The notes: a model not told the origin generated them from the letters alone. A stretch of 64,000 bases of DNA from Prauserella flavalba (GCF_003202235.1 NZ_MASU01000002.1:310001-374000), one strand, 5' to 3'. Shown: positions 8,130 to 16,909, counted from the stretch's first letter. Made by a program: numbers and translations.

Positions 8130-8161
8130 GGGGGTCGCCGAGTGGCCGCTCGGCGACCCCC
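8130..8161 (-). other. Strong hairpin upstream of the olsB-like gene
   Basis: A perfect 13-bp stem (8130-8142 with 8149-8161, loop TGGCCG) about 80 bases upstream of the olsB-like start. Together with the hairpin at 8206-8223 and the palindrome CCCGCGATCGCGGG at 8183-8196 it makes this 207-bp gap highly structured. It could terminate the upstream methyltransferase transcript or be a structured 5' leader. Confidence 0.45.
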
Positions 8162-8205
8162 TCCAGGTGATCGAGACTGGCACCCGCGATCGCGGGGGAA
8201 CAGAG

Positions 8206-8223
8206 CCTGAGAGCAATCTCAGG
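8206..8223 (-). terminator. Hairpin after methyltransferase gene
   Basis: CCTGAGA-GCAA-TCTCAGG, a perfect 7-bp stem with a GNRA-like tetraloop, 36 bases past the stop of the methyltransferase gene. No T-run follows on the minus strand, so factor-independent termination is only possible. Confidence 0.35.
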
Positions 8224-8258
8224 GACAACTCAGGGCAGCCCCTACCTGCTGGCCCTAC

Positions 8259-9065
8259 CTACTTCCGTGGGGTCGCCGGAGCGACGGAAGACCACGGCAC
8301 GGTCAGCTCGCCGAGTCGCCAGCGGTCCCTGCGCCCGAGCACGGGCCAGCCGCGTTCCCGCAGCAGCCGCACCGACTCCGTCCAGCGCGCCCGCGCACCG
8401 AACGCGCCGAACGGCGCCGCCGTGTCCCAGCATGAATCCAGTGTGGACAGGAACTCGTGCACGTGCTCGCCCGGCACGTTGCGATGGATGAGCGCCTTCG
8501 GCAGCCGTTCGGCCACAGTGGACGGCCGGTCGAGCGCGTCCACCTTGCACGACAGCGTCAGCGTGCGCGGACCCTCGTGCGAGACGGTGACCCACGAGCA
8601 CAGCCTGCCCACCTCGTCGCACGTGCCTTCCACGAGCAGTCCTCCGGGCGCGATGCCGCTGAGCATGGCCTCCCACGACGGCACCACGTCCTGCTCGGCG
8701 TACTGACGCAGCACGTTGAACGCGCGCACCAGCACGGGGCGCGTGCCGGCCAGCTCGAAACCGCCCCGGCGGAAGTCCAGCCGGGGCGGGTCGGCGGCGG
8801 GCGCCCCGGCGGCGACCCGCTCGGGATCCAGCTCCAGCCCCAGCACCCGCACGCCGGGGAACGCGGCACCGAGCCGCCTGGCGAGCTCCACCGTGGTCAC
8901 CGGGGAGGCTCCATAACCGAGATCGACCACCAACGGCGCGGCAGCACCCGCCAGCGCCCGCGCGACCCCCGCGTCGGCGGTGAGCCAGCGGTCGATCCTG
9001 CGAAGGCGGTTGGGGTTGGTGGTGCCGCGGGTCGGTGCGCCGATCAGTGCTCGCGCGCGAGCCAC
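8259..9065 (-). CDS. Class I SAM-dependent methyltransferase, substrate unknown
   Basis: 268 residues. SAM-binding motif I is visible as VVDLGYGASP near residues 45-54, followed by an acidic end of beta 2 (GLELDPERV near 77) and an RAFNVLRQYAEQ segment. The end of the upstream DUF2505 gene overlaps this start by 22 bases, so the two are probably co-transcribed. The acceptor cannot be named. Neither the surrounding lipid genes nor murB across the divergent promoter fix a pathway. Confidence 0.8.
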   Translation of the reverse strand: MARARALIGAPTRGTTNPNRLRRIDRWLTADAGVARALAGAAAPLVVDLGYGASPVTTVELARRLGAAFPGVRVLGLELDPERVAAGAPAADPPRLDFRRGGFELAGTRPVLVRAFNVLRQYAEQDVVPSWEAMLSGIAPGGLLVEGTCDEVGRLCSWVTVSHEGPRTLTLSCKVDALDRPSTVAERLPKALIHRNVPGEHVHEFLSTLDSCWDTAAPFGAFGARARWTESVRLLRERGWPVLGRRDRWRLGELTVPWSSVAPATPRK

Positions 9066-9544
9066 TGCGCCGTGAACCTGGCCTCGGTCTCGAGCAGGCT
9101 CGTCACCTGCTCGGCGATGAAGCCCTCGAGCTTGCCCCCGACGAACGGGATGCGGACCTTGACCTCGCCGGTGGTGCGCTGCACGCTGCCACCGCCGTCG
9201 GCGGTCAGCTCCGTGCGCGCGGTGATCTCCCCTGGAACGCCGCTGACGTGGGCCTTGATCGTGCCCGTGTAGCGCTCGCCCGAACCCGACCAGGTGTGCT
9301 CGCGCTGCACGACGAGGTCTCCCTTGTGGATCGTGCGCACGGCCTGCGGCAGCTTCTCCGCGGGGACGCCCTGCAGCAACGTGTACCGGACACCGTCGCC
9401 GGTGACGGTGTGATCCTTCAGCGTGGCGTTCTTACCGCCGATTTCCGCGAGGCGGGCGCGCAGAGCGTCCTCACCGGACTGAGCGGCAAGCACGTCGGCG
9501 ACGCCGTGCGGGAACGTCGCGCGGTGCTCGATACGGGAGGCCAT
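9044..9544 (-). CDS. DUF2505 domain protein (Rv0481c-like)
   Basis: 166 residues, START/SRPBCC-like beta-rich protein of unknown function. Alternating basic and acidic strands, with a conserved end VRIPFVGGKLEGFIAEQ near residue 130. Placed divergently from murB exactly as Rv0481c is from murB (Rv0482) in M. tuberculosis. ATG 9544 is preferred over the longer frame because TACTGT (minus strand of 9552-9557) lies seven bases upstream, typical of a leaderless start. May bind a lipid or polyketide by fold; no ligand can be inferred. Confidence 0.85.
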   Translation of the reverse strand: MASRIEHRATFPHGVADVLAAQSGEDALRARLAEIGGKNATLKDHTVTGDGVRYTLLQGVPAEKLPQAVRTIHKGDLVVQREHTWSGSGERYTGTIKAHVSGVPGEITARTELTADGGGSVQRTTGEVKVRIPFVGGKLEGFIAEQVTSLLETEARFTAQWLAREH

Positions 9545-9551
9545 GCCAGGG

Positions 9552-9561
9552 ACAGTACCGT
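9552..9561. promoter_or_regulatory. Overlapping divergent -10 elements of DUF2505 gene and murB
   Basis: Minus-strand TACTGT (9552-9557) is 7 bases before the DUF2505 ATG at 9544; plus-strand TACCGT (9556-9561) is 8 bases before the GTG at 9570. The two hexamers share two base pairs, so polymerase cannot occupy both at once. The spacing implies leaderless mRNAs from both. Confidence 0.6.
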
Positions 9562-9569
9562 TGCGGGTT

Positions 9570-10619
9570 GTGAGTGCTGCTGAAACGGTCGCCCAGGAGG
9601 TCCTGCGCGGGTACACGACGCTGCGGCTCGGTGGCCCGGCGCGGCGGTTCGTGGTCGCGACCACCGACGACGAGCTCGTGGCCGCCGTGCGGGAGCTGGA
9701 CTCCGCCGGTGAGCCGCTGCTGCTGCTCGGCGGCGGCTCGAACCTGGTGATCGCCGACGAGGGCTTCGACGGCACCGTCGTGCGCATCGCCACAGCCGGC
9801 TGGGACGGCGAGCGCGTGGCGGCGGGGCAGAACTGGGACGACTACGTCGCGGCCACGGTCGCAGACGGCATCGGCGGGCTGGAGTGCCTCTCCGGCATCC
9901 CCGGTTCGGCGGGCGCGACGCCGATCCAGAACGTCGGCGCCTACGGCTGCGAGATCAGCGAGGTGCTGCACTCGATCGACTTCTACGACCGGCGCACCGG
10001 CGAGGTCCGCACCATCCCGGCCGCCGAGCTCGGCTTCGCCTACCGGACCAGCGTGCTCAAGGGCACCGACGCCGGGATCGTCCTCGGAGTCCGGTTCGCC
10101 CTGCGCTCCGGCGGCCTCTCGGCCCCGATCCGCTACGCCGAGCTGGCCCGCACGCTCGGCGTCGACATCGGCACGCGCGTGCCCGTCGCGGACGCCCGCG
10201 ACGCCGTACTCGCGCTGCGTAGGGGCAAGGGCATGGTGCTCGACGCCGCCGACCACGACACGTGGAGCGCGGGCTCGTTCTTCACCAACCCGATCGTCCC
10301 CGACCCCGACGTCTCGGCGGTGCTCGCGCGGATCGCCGAGGTCGTCGGCGCCGACGTTCCGGTGCCGCAGTACCCGGCGCAGGGTGGCGTGAAGCTGTCG
10401 GCGGCGTGGCTCATCGAGCGCGCCGGCTTCGGCAAGGGTCACCAGGGCCCCGGCGGCAGGGTGTCGCTGTCGACGAAGCACACGCTCGCACTCACCAACC
10501 GCGGCACCGCCAGCACCGGCGACCTGCTCACACTGGCCCGAGAGGTCCGCGACGGCGTCCGCACCCGTTTCGGCGTGACCCTGCACCCGGAACCCCTGCT
10601 GATCAACTGCTCCCTCTGA
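9570..10619 (+). CDS. murB: UDP-N-acetylenolpyruvoylglucosamine reductase
   Basis: 349 residues from GTG 9570. Reduces UDP-GlcNAc-enolpyruvate to UDP-MurNAc with NADPH and FAD, the second committed step of peptidoglycan synthesis in the cytoplasm. FAD-binding half: TTLRLGGPARRFV at the N-terminus and LLLGGGSNLV near residue 53; catalytic serine in SAGSFFTNP near 235 and the C-terminal glutamate in HPEPLLIN. An ATG at 9543 is in frame but would overlap the divergent DUF2505 start; the TACCGT hexamer supports 9570. Followed by a hairpin repeat. Confidence 0.95.
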   Translation: MSAAETVAQEVLRGYTTLRLGGPARRFVVATTDDELVAAVRELDSAGEPLLLLGGGSNLVIADEGFDGTVVRIATAGWDGERVAAGQNWDDYVAATVADGIGGLECLSGIPGSAGATPIQNVGAYGCEISEVLHSIDFYDRRTGEVRTIPAAELGFAYRTSVLKGTDAGIVLGVRFALRSGGLSAPIRYAELARTLGVDIGTRVPVADARDAVLALRRGKGMVLDAADHDTWSAGSFFTNPIVPDPDVSAVLARIAEVVGADVPVPQYPAQGGVKLSAAWLIERAGFGKGHQGPGGRVSLSTKHTLALTNRGTASTGDLLTLAREVRDGVRTRFGVTLHPEPLLINCSL

Positions 10620-10633
10620 GCCCGGAGCCGACT

Positions 10634-10686
10634 GCAGTGAAGGCCACCTTCACTGCGTTCAACGCAGTGAAGGTGGCCTTCACTGC
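10634..10686. repeat. Intergenic hairpin repeat, copy 1 (short form)
   Basis: Perfect 24-bp inverted repeat (10634-10657 and 10663-10686) with loop TTCAA; each arm is itself nearly palindromic around CCA/TGG. It lies between the convergent murB and SDR genes, so it may serve as a bidirectional terminator. Same family as copies near 16.9, 29.2, 36.5, 41.5, 43.7, 57.8 and 62.8 kb. Confidence 0.9.
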
Positions 10687-10713
10687 GGGTGGGGTGAGGC
10701 GAGGCGGGGGCGC

Positions 10714-11445
10714 TCAGGTGCGGTGGAAGCGGGAGCCGTTGAGCTGTGCCCTCGGCTTGATGACGATCTGGTCCAGGTTGACGTGCGAGGGCCGGGTCGC
10801 GGCGAAGGCGATCACGTCGGCGACGTCCTCGGCGGTCAGCGCCTGCAGGCCCTGGTAGACCTTCTCGGCCCGCTCCGCGTCGCCCTCGAACCGGTTCAGG
10901 GAGAAGTCCGTCTCCACCATGCCGGGCACGATCTCGGTGATCCGGATGGGCTCGCCGAAGTGCTCCGAGCGCAGCGTCCGGTGCAGCGCCGACTGCGCGT
11001 GCTTGGCCGAGGTGTAGCCCGCGCCGCCGTCGTACACCTCGTGGCCCGCGACCGACGTCACCGTGAGCACGTGCCCGTCGCCGGAGGCCACGAGTTTCGG
11101 CAGCAGCGCCTTGGTGAGGCGAAGGGTGCCGAGCACGTTGGTCTCCCACATCCAGCGCCAGTGCTCCTCGTCGGCGGCGTCGACGCGTTCGAGGCCACGC
11201 GCGCCACCGGCGTTGTTCACGAGCACGTGGCACTCTGGGATCTGGTCGACGAACGAGGCAACGGACTCCGCGTCTGTGACGTCCAGTTGATGTGCGGTCC
11301 CGGAGAGCTCCGCGGCCAGCGACTGCAGCCGGTCGAGCCGCCGCGCGCCGAGTACGACGTGAAAACCGGCCTTGGCCAGTGCCCTGGCGGTCGCCGCGCC
11401 GATGCCGGCGCTGGCTCCGGTGATGACAGCGGTTCGCGTGCTCAT
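10714..11445 (-). CDS. Short-chain dehydrogenase/reductase (Rv0484c-like)
   Basis: 243 residues. Classical SDR: cofactor motif TGASAGIG at residues 9-16, NNAGG near 80, catalytic Ser-Tyr-Lys in TSVAGHE and YTSAKHAQ near residue 145. Arg in GARRLDR after beta 2 suggests NADP(H). Similar to YdfG/serine-3-dehydrogenase types, but the substrate is unknown. Position beside murB and the L,D-transpeptidase matches Rv0484c. ATG 11445 fits the domain; GTG 11481, with GGAG nine bases upstream, would add 12 residues and is a real alternative. Confidence 0.87.
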   Translation of the reverse strand: MSTRTAVITGASAGIGAATARALAKAGFHVVLGARRLDRLQSLAAELSGTAHQLDVTDAESVASFVDQIPECHVLVNNAGGARGLERVDAADEEHWRWMWETNVLGTLRLTKALLPKLVASGDGHVLTVTSVAGHEVYDGGAGYTSAKHAQSALHRTLRSEHFGEPIRITEIVPGMVETDFSLNRFEGDAERAEKVYQGLQALTAEDVADVIAFAATRPSHVNLDQIVIKPRAQLNGSRFHRT

Positions 11446-11519
11446 GGGGTGCATGCTGCCAGGTAACGTTGGACGGCTCACGCGCGGTTTCTCCAGCGGT
11501 GCAACAGGGAGGGTGACAG

Positions 11520-12677
11520 GTGATCGAACGGCGCACGGTCTTCAGAGCCGCGATGGCGGCGGGCTCGGCAGGCCTGCTCGCGGCCTGCTCGGGGCAGACG
11601 GGCGGGACCGCCGAGGTCAACCAGGCGCACGTGCCGCCGAAGGCGCAGCTGACCGCTGATCCGGCAGTGAACACCAAGGACGTCTCCGTCGTGAAACCGG
11701 TCACGGTCACCGTGAAAGAGGGCACTCTCACGGAGGTGAAGCTCACCAACGCCGACGGCGCCGAGGTGAAGGGCGAGCTGAACCCCGAGAAGACCACGTG
11801 GACGAGCGCGGAGCCGCTCGGCTACGGCAAGACCTACACCTACTCTGCCAAGGCCAAGGGCAGCGACAACAAGACCGCAGAGCTGACCGGCAGCTTCGCC
11901 ACCGTCACCCCCGCCAGGGAGGTGCGGGCCACCCTGAACCCGGTCGACCACGCCGAGGTCGGCGTCGCCATGCCGATCAGCGTCAAGTTCGCCGAGGCCG
12001 TCACCGACCGCGCCGCCGCGCAGCGCGCGCTCACGGTGGAGACGTCCACCGAGGTCGAAGGCGCCTGGGCGTGGCTGTCCGACCGCCAGGTGGACTGGCG
12101 GCCCAAGGAGTACTGGCCCGCGAACACGCAGGTCAACGTCAGCGCGAAGCTCTACGGCGTGCACTACGGCAACGGTGCCTACGGCAAGGCCGACGTCACC
12201 ACCACCTTCACCATCGGCCGCAACCAGGTGGTGAAGGTCCACACACCCGAGCACCGCATGCGCGTCTACCGCGACGGCAACGAGATCGCCAACTACCCGT
12301 GCAGCAACGGCAAGGACGCCGACCCGAACCTGAACACCCCCAACGGCACCGTGATCGTCATGACCAGGGAGCCGACCTCGATCTTCGACAACGAGCGCTA
12401 CGGCTACACCGACCTCGAGAAGAAGTGGTGCTGCCGGATCTCCAACCACGGCGAGTACATCCACGAGAACGAGGAGAACCGCGCCAACATCGGCAAGGCC
12501 AACACCTCGCACGGCTGTATCAACCTGCTGGAGGCCGACGCCAAGGCCTACTTCGACTCGGCGCTCATCGGCGACCCGGTGGAGGTCACCGGCTCGAAGG
12601 CGAACTTCCCCACCACGTCCGACGTGATGGACTGGCTGCTCGACTGGGAGACCTGGAAGTCCATGTCGGCGCTCTGA
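11520..12677 (+). CDS. L,D-transpeptidase lipoprotein (LdtMt5/LprQ-like)
   Basis: 385 residues. Makes 3-3 cross-links in peptidoglycan on the outer face of the membrane. A lipoprotein signal ends at the lipobox LAAC with Cys23; the N-terminal RR-containing stretch could also engage Tat. Two Ig-like domains (about 50-230) precede a YkuD catalytic domain with the motif SHGCINL, active-site cysteine near residue 332 and the upstream HGEYIHEN segment. Start GTG 11520 follows AGGGAGG. Its place next to murB and an SDR matches Rv0483 (lprQ). Confidence 0.92.
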   Translation: MIERRTVFRAAMAAGSAGLLAACSGQTGGTAEVNQAHVPPKAQLTADPAVNTKDVSVVKPVTVTVKEGTLTEVKLTNADGAEVKGELNPEKTTWTSAEPLGYGKTYTYSAKAKGSDNKTAELTGSFATVTPAREVRATLNPVDHAEVGVAMPISVKFAEAVTDRAAAQRALTVETSTEVEGAWAWLSDRQVDWRPKEYWPANTQVNVSAKLYGVHYGNGAYGKADVTTTFTIGRNQVVKVHTPEHRMRVYRDGNEIANYPCSNGKDADPNLNTPNGTVIVMTREPTSIFDNERYGYTDLEKKWCCRISNHGEYIHENEENRANIGKANTSHGCINLLEADAKAYFDSALIGDPVEVTGSKANFPTTSDVMDWLLDWETWKSMSAL

Positions 12678-12686
12678 GGGCCGGTC

Positions 12687-12729
12687 TGGCAACGCCGGTC
12701 CCCGTGCGCGACGGCAGTGGGTTGCCAGC
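12687..12729 (+). terminator. Possible terminator after L,D-transpeptidase gene
   Basis: CTGGCAAC (12687-12694) pairs with GTTGCCAG (12722-12729) across a 27-base loop, just past the stop. The loop is long and no T-run follows, so this is tentative. Confidence 0.3.
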
Positions 12730-12763
12730 TCAGCCTTAAAGCCACCCATGTAGACAAGTACGC

Positions 12764-13606
12764 ATGAGAACCGAGGTCGTCGGCGCCGGTGGCGTCCGCA
12801 TCGGCGTGCGTGTCGAGGGCAACGACAGCGCTCCCGCGATCGTGTTCGTGCACGGCTGGGCGCAGTCGGCGAAGGCGTGGGAGCTGCAGTTCGCCGACCC
12901 CGAACTGCGCAGACGCTTCCGGCTCGTCGCGATGGACCTGCGCGGGCACGGCTCGTCCGACGTGCCCCACGGCGGCTACGACGACCCCACGACGTGGGCG
13001 GGCGACCTCGCCTCGGTGCTGCGTTTCGCGGGGGAGCCCGCGGTGGTGGTCGGCTGGTCCTACGGCGGGCTCGTGATCACCGACTACCTGCGCGTCCACG
13101 GCACCCGCGGCCTGTCGGGCATCGTCCTGGTCGGCGCGATCACCGAGATCGGCAGGAACCACCCCGGCGGCCTCGTCGGGCCCGCCATGAGGGCGGCGCT
13201 GCCTGCCGCCCTGTCCGACGACCTCGGCGTCGCGTTACCGGCACTGACCGCGTTCAGCGAGGGCATGGCGGCGCGGGAGGTGCCCGGACCGCTGGCCCAG
13301 GCGCTGCTCGGCACAGCACTCGCCGTTCCGCCCTCGGTCCGGGGCGCCCTGTTCCGGCGCGACGTCGACAGCGCGGACGTGCTGGCCGCCGTGGACGTCC
13401 CGACGCTGGTGCTGCACGGCGCCGACGACGCCGTGGTGGACCCGCGCGCGGGCGAGTACGCGGCGGGGAAGATACCGGGGGCCGATTCGCGTTCTTTTCA
13501 CGGTGTAGGCCATTTACCGTTCGTCGAGGCCGCGGAGGAGTTCAACACGAGCCTGCTCTCCTTCGCCGAGCAGCGGGCGTCCGCCGACGCCCGGACAGAA
13601 AGGTGA
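12764..13606 (+). CDS. Alpha/beta hydrolase, substrate unknown
   Basis: 280 residues. Alpha/beta-hydrolase fold with oxyanion region FVHGWAQS near residue 28, nucleophile elbow GWSYGG near 96, acid in [10 protein letters not shown] near 220 and histidine in GVGHLPFVE near 248, a complete Ser-Asp-His triad. Ends four bases before mshA, so probably co-transcribed with it. No link to mycothiol chemistry is evident beyond position; esterase, lactonase or haloperoxidase-like activity are all possible. Confidence 0.85.
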   Translation: MRTEVVGAGGVRIGVRVEGNDSAPAIVFVHGWAQSAKAWELQFADPELRRRFRLVAMDLRGHGSSDVPHGGYDDPTTWAGDLASVLRFAGEPAVVVGWSYGGLVITDYLRVHGTRGLSGIVLVGAITEIGRNHPGGLVGPAMRAALPAALSDDLGVALPALTAFSEGMAAREVPGPLAQALLGTALAVPPSVRGALFRRDVDSADVLAAVDVPTLVLHGADDAVVDPRAGEYAAGKIPGADSRSFHGVGHLPFVEAAEEFNTSLLSFAEQRASADARTER

Positions 13607-13610
13607 TTCG

Positions 13611-14906
13611 GTGACGATCTCCTGGTACCGGGCGGCGACGCTGCCGCGCCGGGTCGCGGTGCTGTCCGTCCACACCTCGCCGTTGGAGCAGCCGGGCACC
13701 GGCGACGCCGGCGGGATGAACGTCTACATCACGCAGACGGCCGTGGAGATGGCCCGCAGGGGCGTGAGCGTCGAGGTGTTCACCCGCGCCACCTCCTCCG
13801 ACCAGCCGCCGATCGCCGAGCTGGCTCCCGGTGTGCTCGTGCGCCACATCCCGGCGGGCCCGTTCGAGCCGCTCGAACGGGGCGAGCTGCCCGCGCAGCT
13901 GTGTGCTTTCACGTCGGGGGTGCTGCGCACAGAGGCCTTCCACGAGCCCGGCTACTACGACCTGATCCACTCGCACTACTGGCTGTCCGGCCAGGTCGGC
14001 TGGCTCGCGCGCGACCGCTGGGGTGTTCCGCTCGTGCACACGGCCCACACGTGGGCGAAGGTCAAGAACGCGGCGCTCGCCGACGGCGACTCGCCGGAGC
14101 CGCGCACGCGGGTGATCGGCGAGGAGCAGGTGGTGGCCGAGGCCGACCGGCTCGTGGTGAACACCGACGTCGAGGCCAGCCAGCTCATCGACCTCTACGA
14201 CGCCGATCCCGATGCGGTGAGCACCGTCTCACCCGGAGTGGACCTGGAACGCTTCCGGCCGGGCTCGCGCGAGCGGGCCCGTGACGTGTTCGGCCTTCCC
14301 CGCGACGCCGTGGTGCTGGCGTTCGCTGGCCGCATCCAGCCGCTGAAGGCGCCGGACGTGCTGCTGCGTGCGGCGGCCGAGCTGCTGCACCGCGACCCCA
14401 CGCTGCGCGAGCGGCTCGTCGTGCTGGTCGCCGGCGGCCCATCGGGCACGGGACTGGAGCAGCCGCAGGCGCTCAAGGAGCTCGCGGACACCCTCGGCAT
14501 CGCCGACCTGACCCGTTTCCTGCCGCCACAGGCCGGCGACGCGCTCGTGGACGTCTACCGGGCCGCGGACGTGGTGGCCGTGCCGAGCTACAACGAGTCC
14601 TTCGGGCTGGTCGCGCTGGAGGCGCAGGCGTGTGGCACGCCGGTGGTGGCCGCCGAGGTGGGCGGGCTCCCAGTGGCCGTGAACCACGGCCTGTCCGGGC
14701 TACTGGTGCCCTCGCACCGGGCGCAGGACTGGGCCGGCGCGCTGGAGGAGGTCGCGCTGAACCCCGGCAGGCACGCGGAGCTGTCCAGGGGCGCGCTGAG
14801 CCACGCGAGCCGGTTCGCGTGGCAGCGCTCCACCGACGCGCTGCTCGATGCCTACGCCGAGGCGACGAGCGCCTTCCAGCAGGCCGCGCTCGGGGTCGCC
14901 GTATGA
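13611..14906 (+). CDS. mshA: D-inositol-3-phosphate glycosyltransferase (mycothiol synthesis)
   Basis: 431 residues. GT4 glycosyltransferase joining UDP-GlcNAc and 1L-myo-inositol-1-phosphate, first step of mycothiol synthesis. N-terminal half holds the family's [20 protein letters not shown] (residues 22-41) and [13 protein letters not shown] near 120; C-terminal half has [14 protein letters not shown] near 238 and the nucleotide-sugar EX7E region [18 protein letters not shown] near 327. GTG 13611. A YbjN-family gene begins in its stop codon, as in M. tuberculosis (Rv0486-Rv0487). Confidence 0.96.
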   Translation: MTISWYRAATLPRRVAVLSVHTSPLEQPGTGDAGGMNVYITQTAVEMARRGVSVEVFTRATSSDQPPIAELAPGVLVRHIPAGPFEPLERGELPAQLCAFTSGVLRTEAFHEPGYYDLIHSHYWLSGQVGWLARDRWGVPLVHTAHTWAKVKNAALADGDSPEPRTRVIGEEQVVAEADRLVVNTDVEASQLIDLYDADPDAVSTVSPGVDLERFRPGSRERARDVFGLPRDAVVLAFAGRIQPLKAPDVLLRAAAELLHRDPTLRERLVVLVAGGPSGTGLEQPQALKELADTLGIADLTRFLPPQAGDALVDVYRAADVVAVPSYNESFGLVALEAQACGTPVVAAEVGGLPVAVNHGLSGLLVPSHRAQDWAGALEEVALNPGRHAELSRGALSHASRFAWQRSTDALLDAYAEATSAFQQAALGVAV

Positions 14907-15415
14907 GCCTGGACGACACCATCAAGGCCACGCTCGACTCGGCGGAGCTCACCTACGACCGCAAGGGCGACGGCGTCTACTTCGTCACCCTGCCCGGCAC
15001 GAAGAAGCTGCAGACCAACTGCTGGCTCGTCGCGCGCGAGCACTCGTTCGCGATCGAGGCGTTCGTGTGCAGGCGGCCCGACGAGGCGCACGAGGAGGTC
15101 TACCGCTTCCTGCTGCGCCGCAACGCGAAGCTCTACGGCGTCCACTACACGATCGACGCCCCGGGCGACATCTACCTGGTGGGCAGGTTCGGCCTCGACA
15201 CGGTTACCGAGGCCGAGCTGGACAAGCTGCTCGGCCAGGTACTGGAAGCCGCGGACGGCGACTTCAACACCCTCCTGGAGATCGGCTTCGCCGGCTCGAT
15301 CCGCCGAGAATGGGACTGGCGGGTCTCCAGGGGCGAATCGCTGGCCAACCTCCAAGCCTTCAAACACCTCATCGAACCGGAAACCCCGCACCACCCCGGC
15401 TCGCTGACAGACTGA
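14903..15415 (+). CDS. YbjN-domain protein (Rv0487-like)
   Basis: 170 residues. YbjN/sensory-transduction-regulator-like fold of unknown biochemical role, often compared to type III secretion chaperones. Visible conserved pieces: [19 protein letters not shown] near residue 27 and [14 protein letters not shown] near 72. ATG 14903 overlaps the mshA stop (ATGA), so it is translationally coupled to mshA. Same order as in mycobacteria. Function remains unknown. Confidence 0.88.
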   Translation: MSLDDTIKATLDSAELTYDRKGDGVYFVTLPGTKKLQTNCWLVAREHSFAIEAFVCRRPDEAHEEVYRFLLRRNAKLYGVHYTIDAPGDIYLVGRFGLDTVTEAELDKLLGQVLEAADGDFNTLLEIGFAGSIRREWDWRVSRGESLANLQAFKHLIEPETPHHPGSLTD

Positions 15416-15600
15416 CCGCCGCTGGTCCAAACAAGTGTGCGGCGCGCGGGGACCACACTCACCGATCGACCGACCGACGGACCGCCGCTGGTCCAGACCC
15501 ACGCGCGCGGACCACACTCACCGATCGACCGACCGACGGACCGCCGCTGGTCCAGACCCACGCGCGCGGACCACGCTCACCGACGCCCGCTGCTGGTCGA
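15416..15600 (+). repeat. Tandem 59-66 bp repeats with internal hairpins
   Basis: Three consecutive units begin with CCGCCGCTGGTCC at 15416, 15482 and 15541 and a degraded fourth starts near 15587. Units 2 and 3 are nearly identical for 59 bp; unit 1 is 66 bp and diverges in its centre. Each unit has an inverted repeat TGGTCC/GGACCA and a CGATCGACCGACCGACGG linker. Directly follows the YbjN stop codon. Confidence 0.85.
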
Positions 15601-16140
15601 GACCGAACGTGCCCAGCGCGCGCCAAGGCGAGGAGCTCGCACCGTGGGGGGTCCGGGGGGCTCGCCCCCCCGGGTACAAGGCGGAGCGAGGAGGCGAAGC
15701 CGCGAAGCGGCGAGCAGGGCTCCCCGTCGCGGAGCGGCTCGAGGGAGGGGGGAGTCGCGAACTCGAGCCGCCCCGCTGACGTTCCCGCCGCGTGGACCCG
15801 GTGGCGAGGGGGATGCCAACGGGGCCGGCGGGCGCAGCTCGGCAGGGGGGAGACGAGCTGCGTCTGTGCCCGCGTGCGGCCGGGGAGTGCGTGGTTTCCG
15901 GCCGCGCGGGTTGGTAGTCAACTTGTCAGACTCGGGACTGTAATCACAAGACTACTGGATACCCCGATCGGGTGAATTTTTGGCTCATCGTTAACGCAAC
16001 GCGACCCCGTTAACCTCACCGAAATCTTGTTGGCGATCCGCCTAGCGATCGAGTGAAGGACAGTTCGCGCCTGGTGCCACTCTCGGTAGAGCGCTGGCCA
16101 GGTCGTCTGGCACAGCGGGTGTTCTGGCAGGCTTGGCATC
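15601..16140. other. Gene-free structured region upstream of gpmA
   Basis: No convincing gene on either strand. Contents in order: a very GC-rich hairpin CCGGGGGG-CTCG-CCCCCCCGG (15653-15673); a purine-rich stretch with a GCCGC-GAA-GCGGC stem at 15697-15709; an AT-richer part with an imperfect inverted repeat TAGTC..TTGT / ACAAGACTA (15915-15954); two GTTAAC sites at 15990 and 16009; then the gpmA promoter region. With the tandem repeats it makes 725 bp without protein-coding sequence, large for this gene-dense window. Confidence 0.6.
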
Positions 16141-16890
16141 ATGGCCGAACTTGGGACTCTGGTGCTGCTGCGACACGGGCAGAGCACGTGGAACGCGGAA
16201 AACCTGTTCACGGGCTGGGTCGACGTGCCGCTGTCCGAGCTGGGCGAGGGCGAGGCGCGCCGCGGTGGCGAGCTGCTCGCCGAGACCGGTCTGCTGCCCG
16301 ACGTCGTCCACACGTCGCTGCTGCGCAGGGCCATCTCGACCGCCAACATCGCGCTCGACGTGGCCGACCGGCACTGGATCGAGGTGAAGCGCGACTGGCG
16401 GCTCAACGAACGGCACTACGGCGCGCTGCAGGGCAAGAACAAGAAGCAGACCCTCGACGAGTTCGGCGAGGAGCAGTTCATGCTCTGGCGCCGCTCCTAC
16501 GACACCCCGCCGCCGCCCATCGAGCCCGGCAGCGAGTACAGCCAGGACGGCGACGCGCGCTATGCGGGCCTCGGCGGTGACCGGCCGCTGACCGAGTGCC
16601 TCAAGGACGTGGTCGCGCGGATGCTGCCCTACTGGGACTCCGCGATCGTGCCCGATCTGCGCGCGGGCAAGAACGTGCTGGTCGCGGCGCACGGCAACTC
16701 GCTGCGCGCGCTGGTGAAGCACCTCGACGGCATCTCCGACAGCGACATCGCCGGCCTCAACATTCCCACCGGCATTCCGCTGCGCTACGACCTCGACGCC
16801 GACCTCAAGCCGACCAACCCCGGCGGCACCTACCTCGACCCCGAGGCCGCCAAGGAGGCCGCCGCCGCGGTCGCCAACCAGGGCCGCTGA
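16141..16890 (+). CDS. gpmA: 2,3-bisphosphoglycerate-dependent phosphoglycerate mutase
   Basis: 249 residues, the usual length. Interconverts 3- and 2-phosphoglycerate in glycolysis/gluconeogenesis. Phosphohistidine motif [18 protein letters not shown] at residues 9-26 (His12), second histidine in [10 protein letters not shown] near 183, and ERHYGALQG near 88. The hexamer CAGGCT lies seven bases before ATG 16141 and no Shine-Dalgarno is seen. Upstream of senX3-regX3 as in mycobacteria, but separated from it here by two extra genes. Confidence 0.96.
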   Translation: MAELGTLVLLRHGQSTWNAENLFTGWVDVPLSELGEGEARRGGELLAETGLLPDVVHTSLLRRAISTANIALDVADRHWIEVKRDWRLNERHYGALQGKNKKQTLDEFGEEQFMLWRRSYDTPPPPIEPGSEYSQDGDARYAGLGGDRPLTECLKDVVARMLPYWDSAIVPDLRAGKNVLVAAHGNSLRALVKHLDGISDSDIAGLNIPTGIPLRYDLDADLKPTNPGGTYLDPEAAKEAAAAVANQGR

Positions 16891-16909
16891 CCCACGCCTG
16901 ACCCCAGCC

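Noticed and set aside
15416-15600. CRISPR-like array
   Set aside because: Repeats are tandem with no unique spacers between short identical repeats, and no cas genes lie nearby.
15990-16014. GTTAAC pair as a PHO box or GlnR site
   Set aside because: Spacing and sequence do not match the 11-bp direct repeats of PHO boxes or the GTnAC-n6-GaAAC GlnR pattern closely enough to name it.
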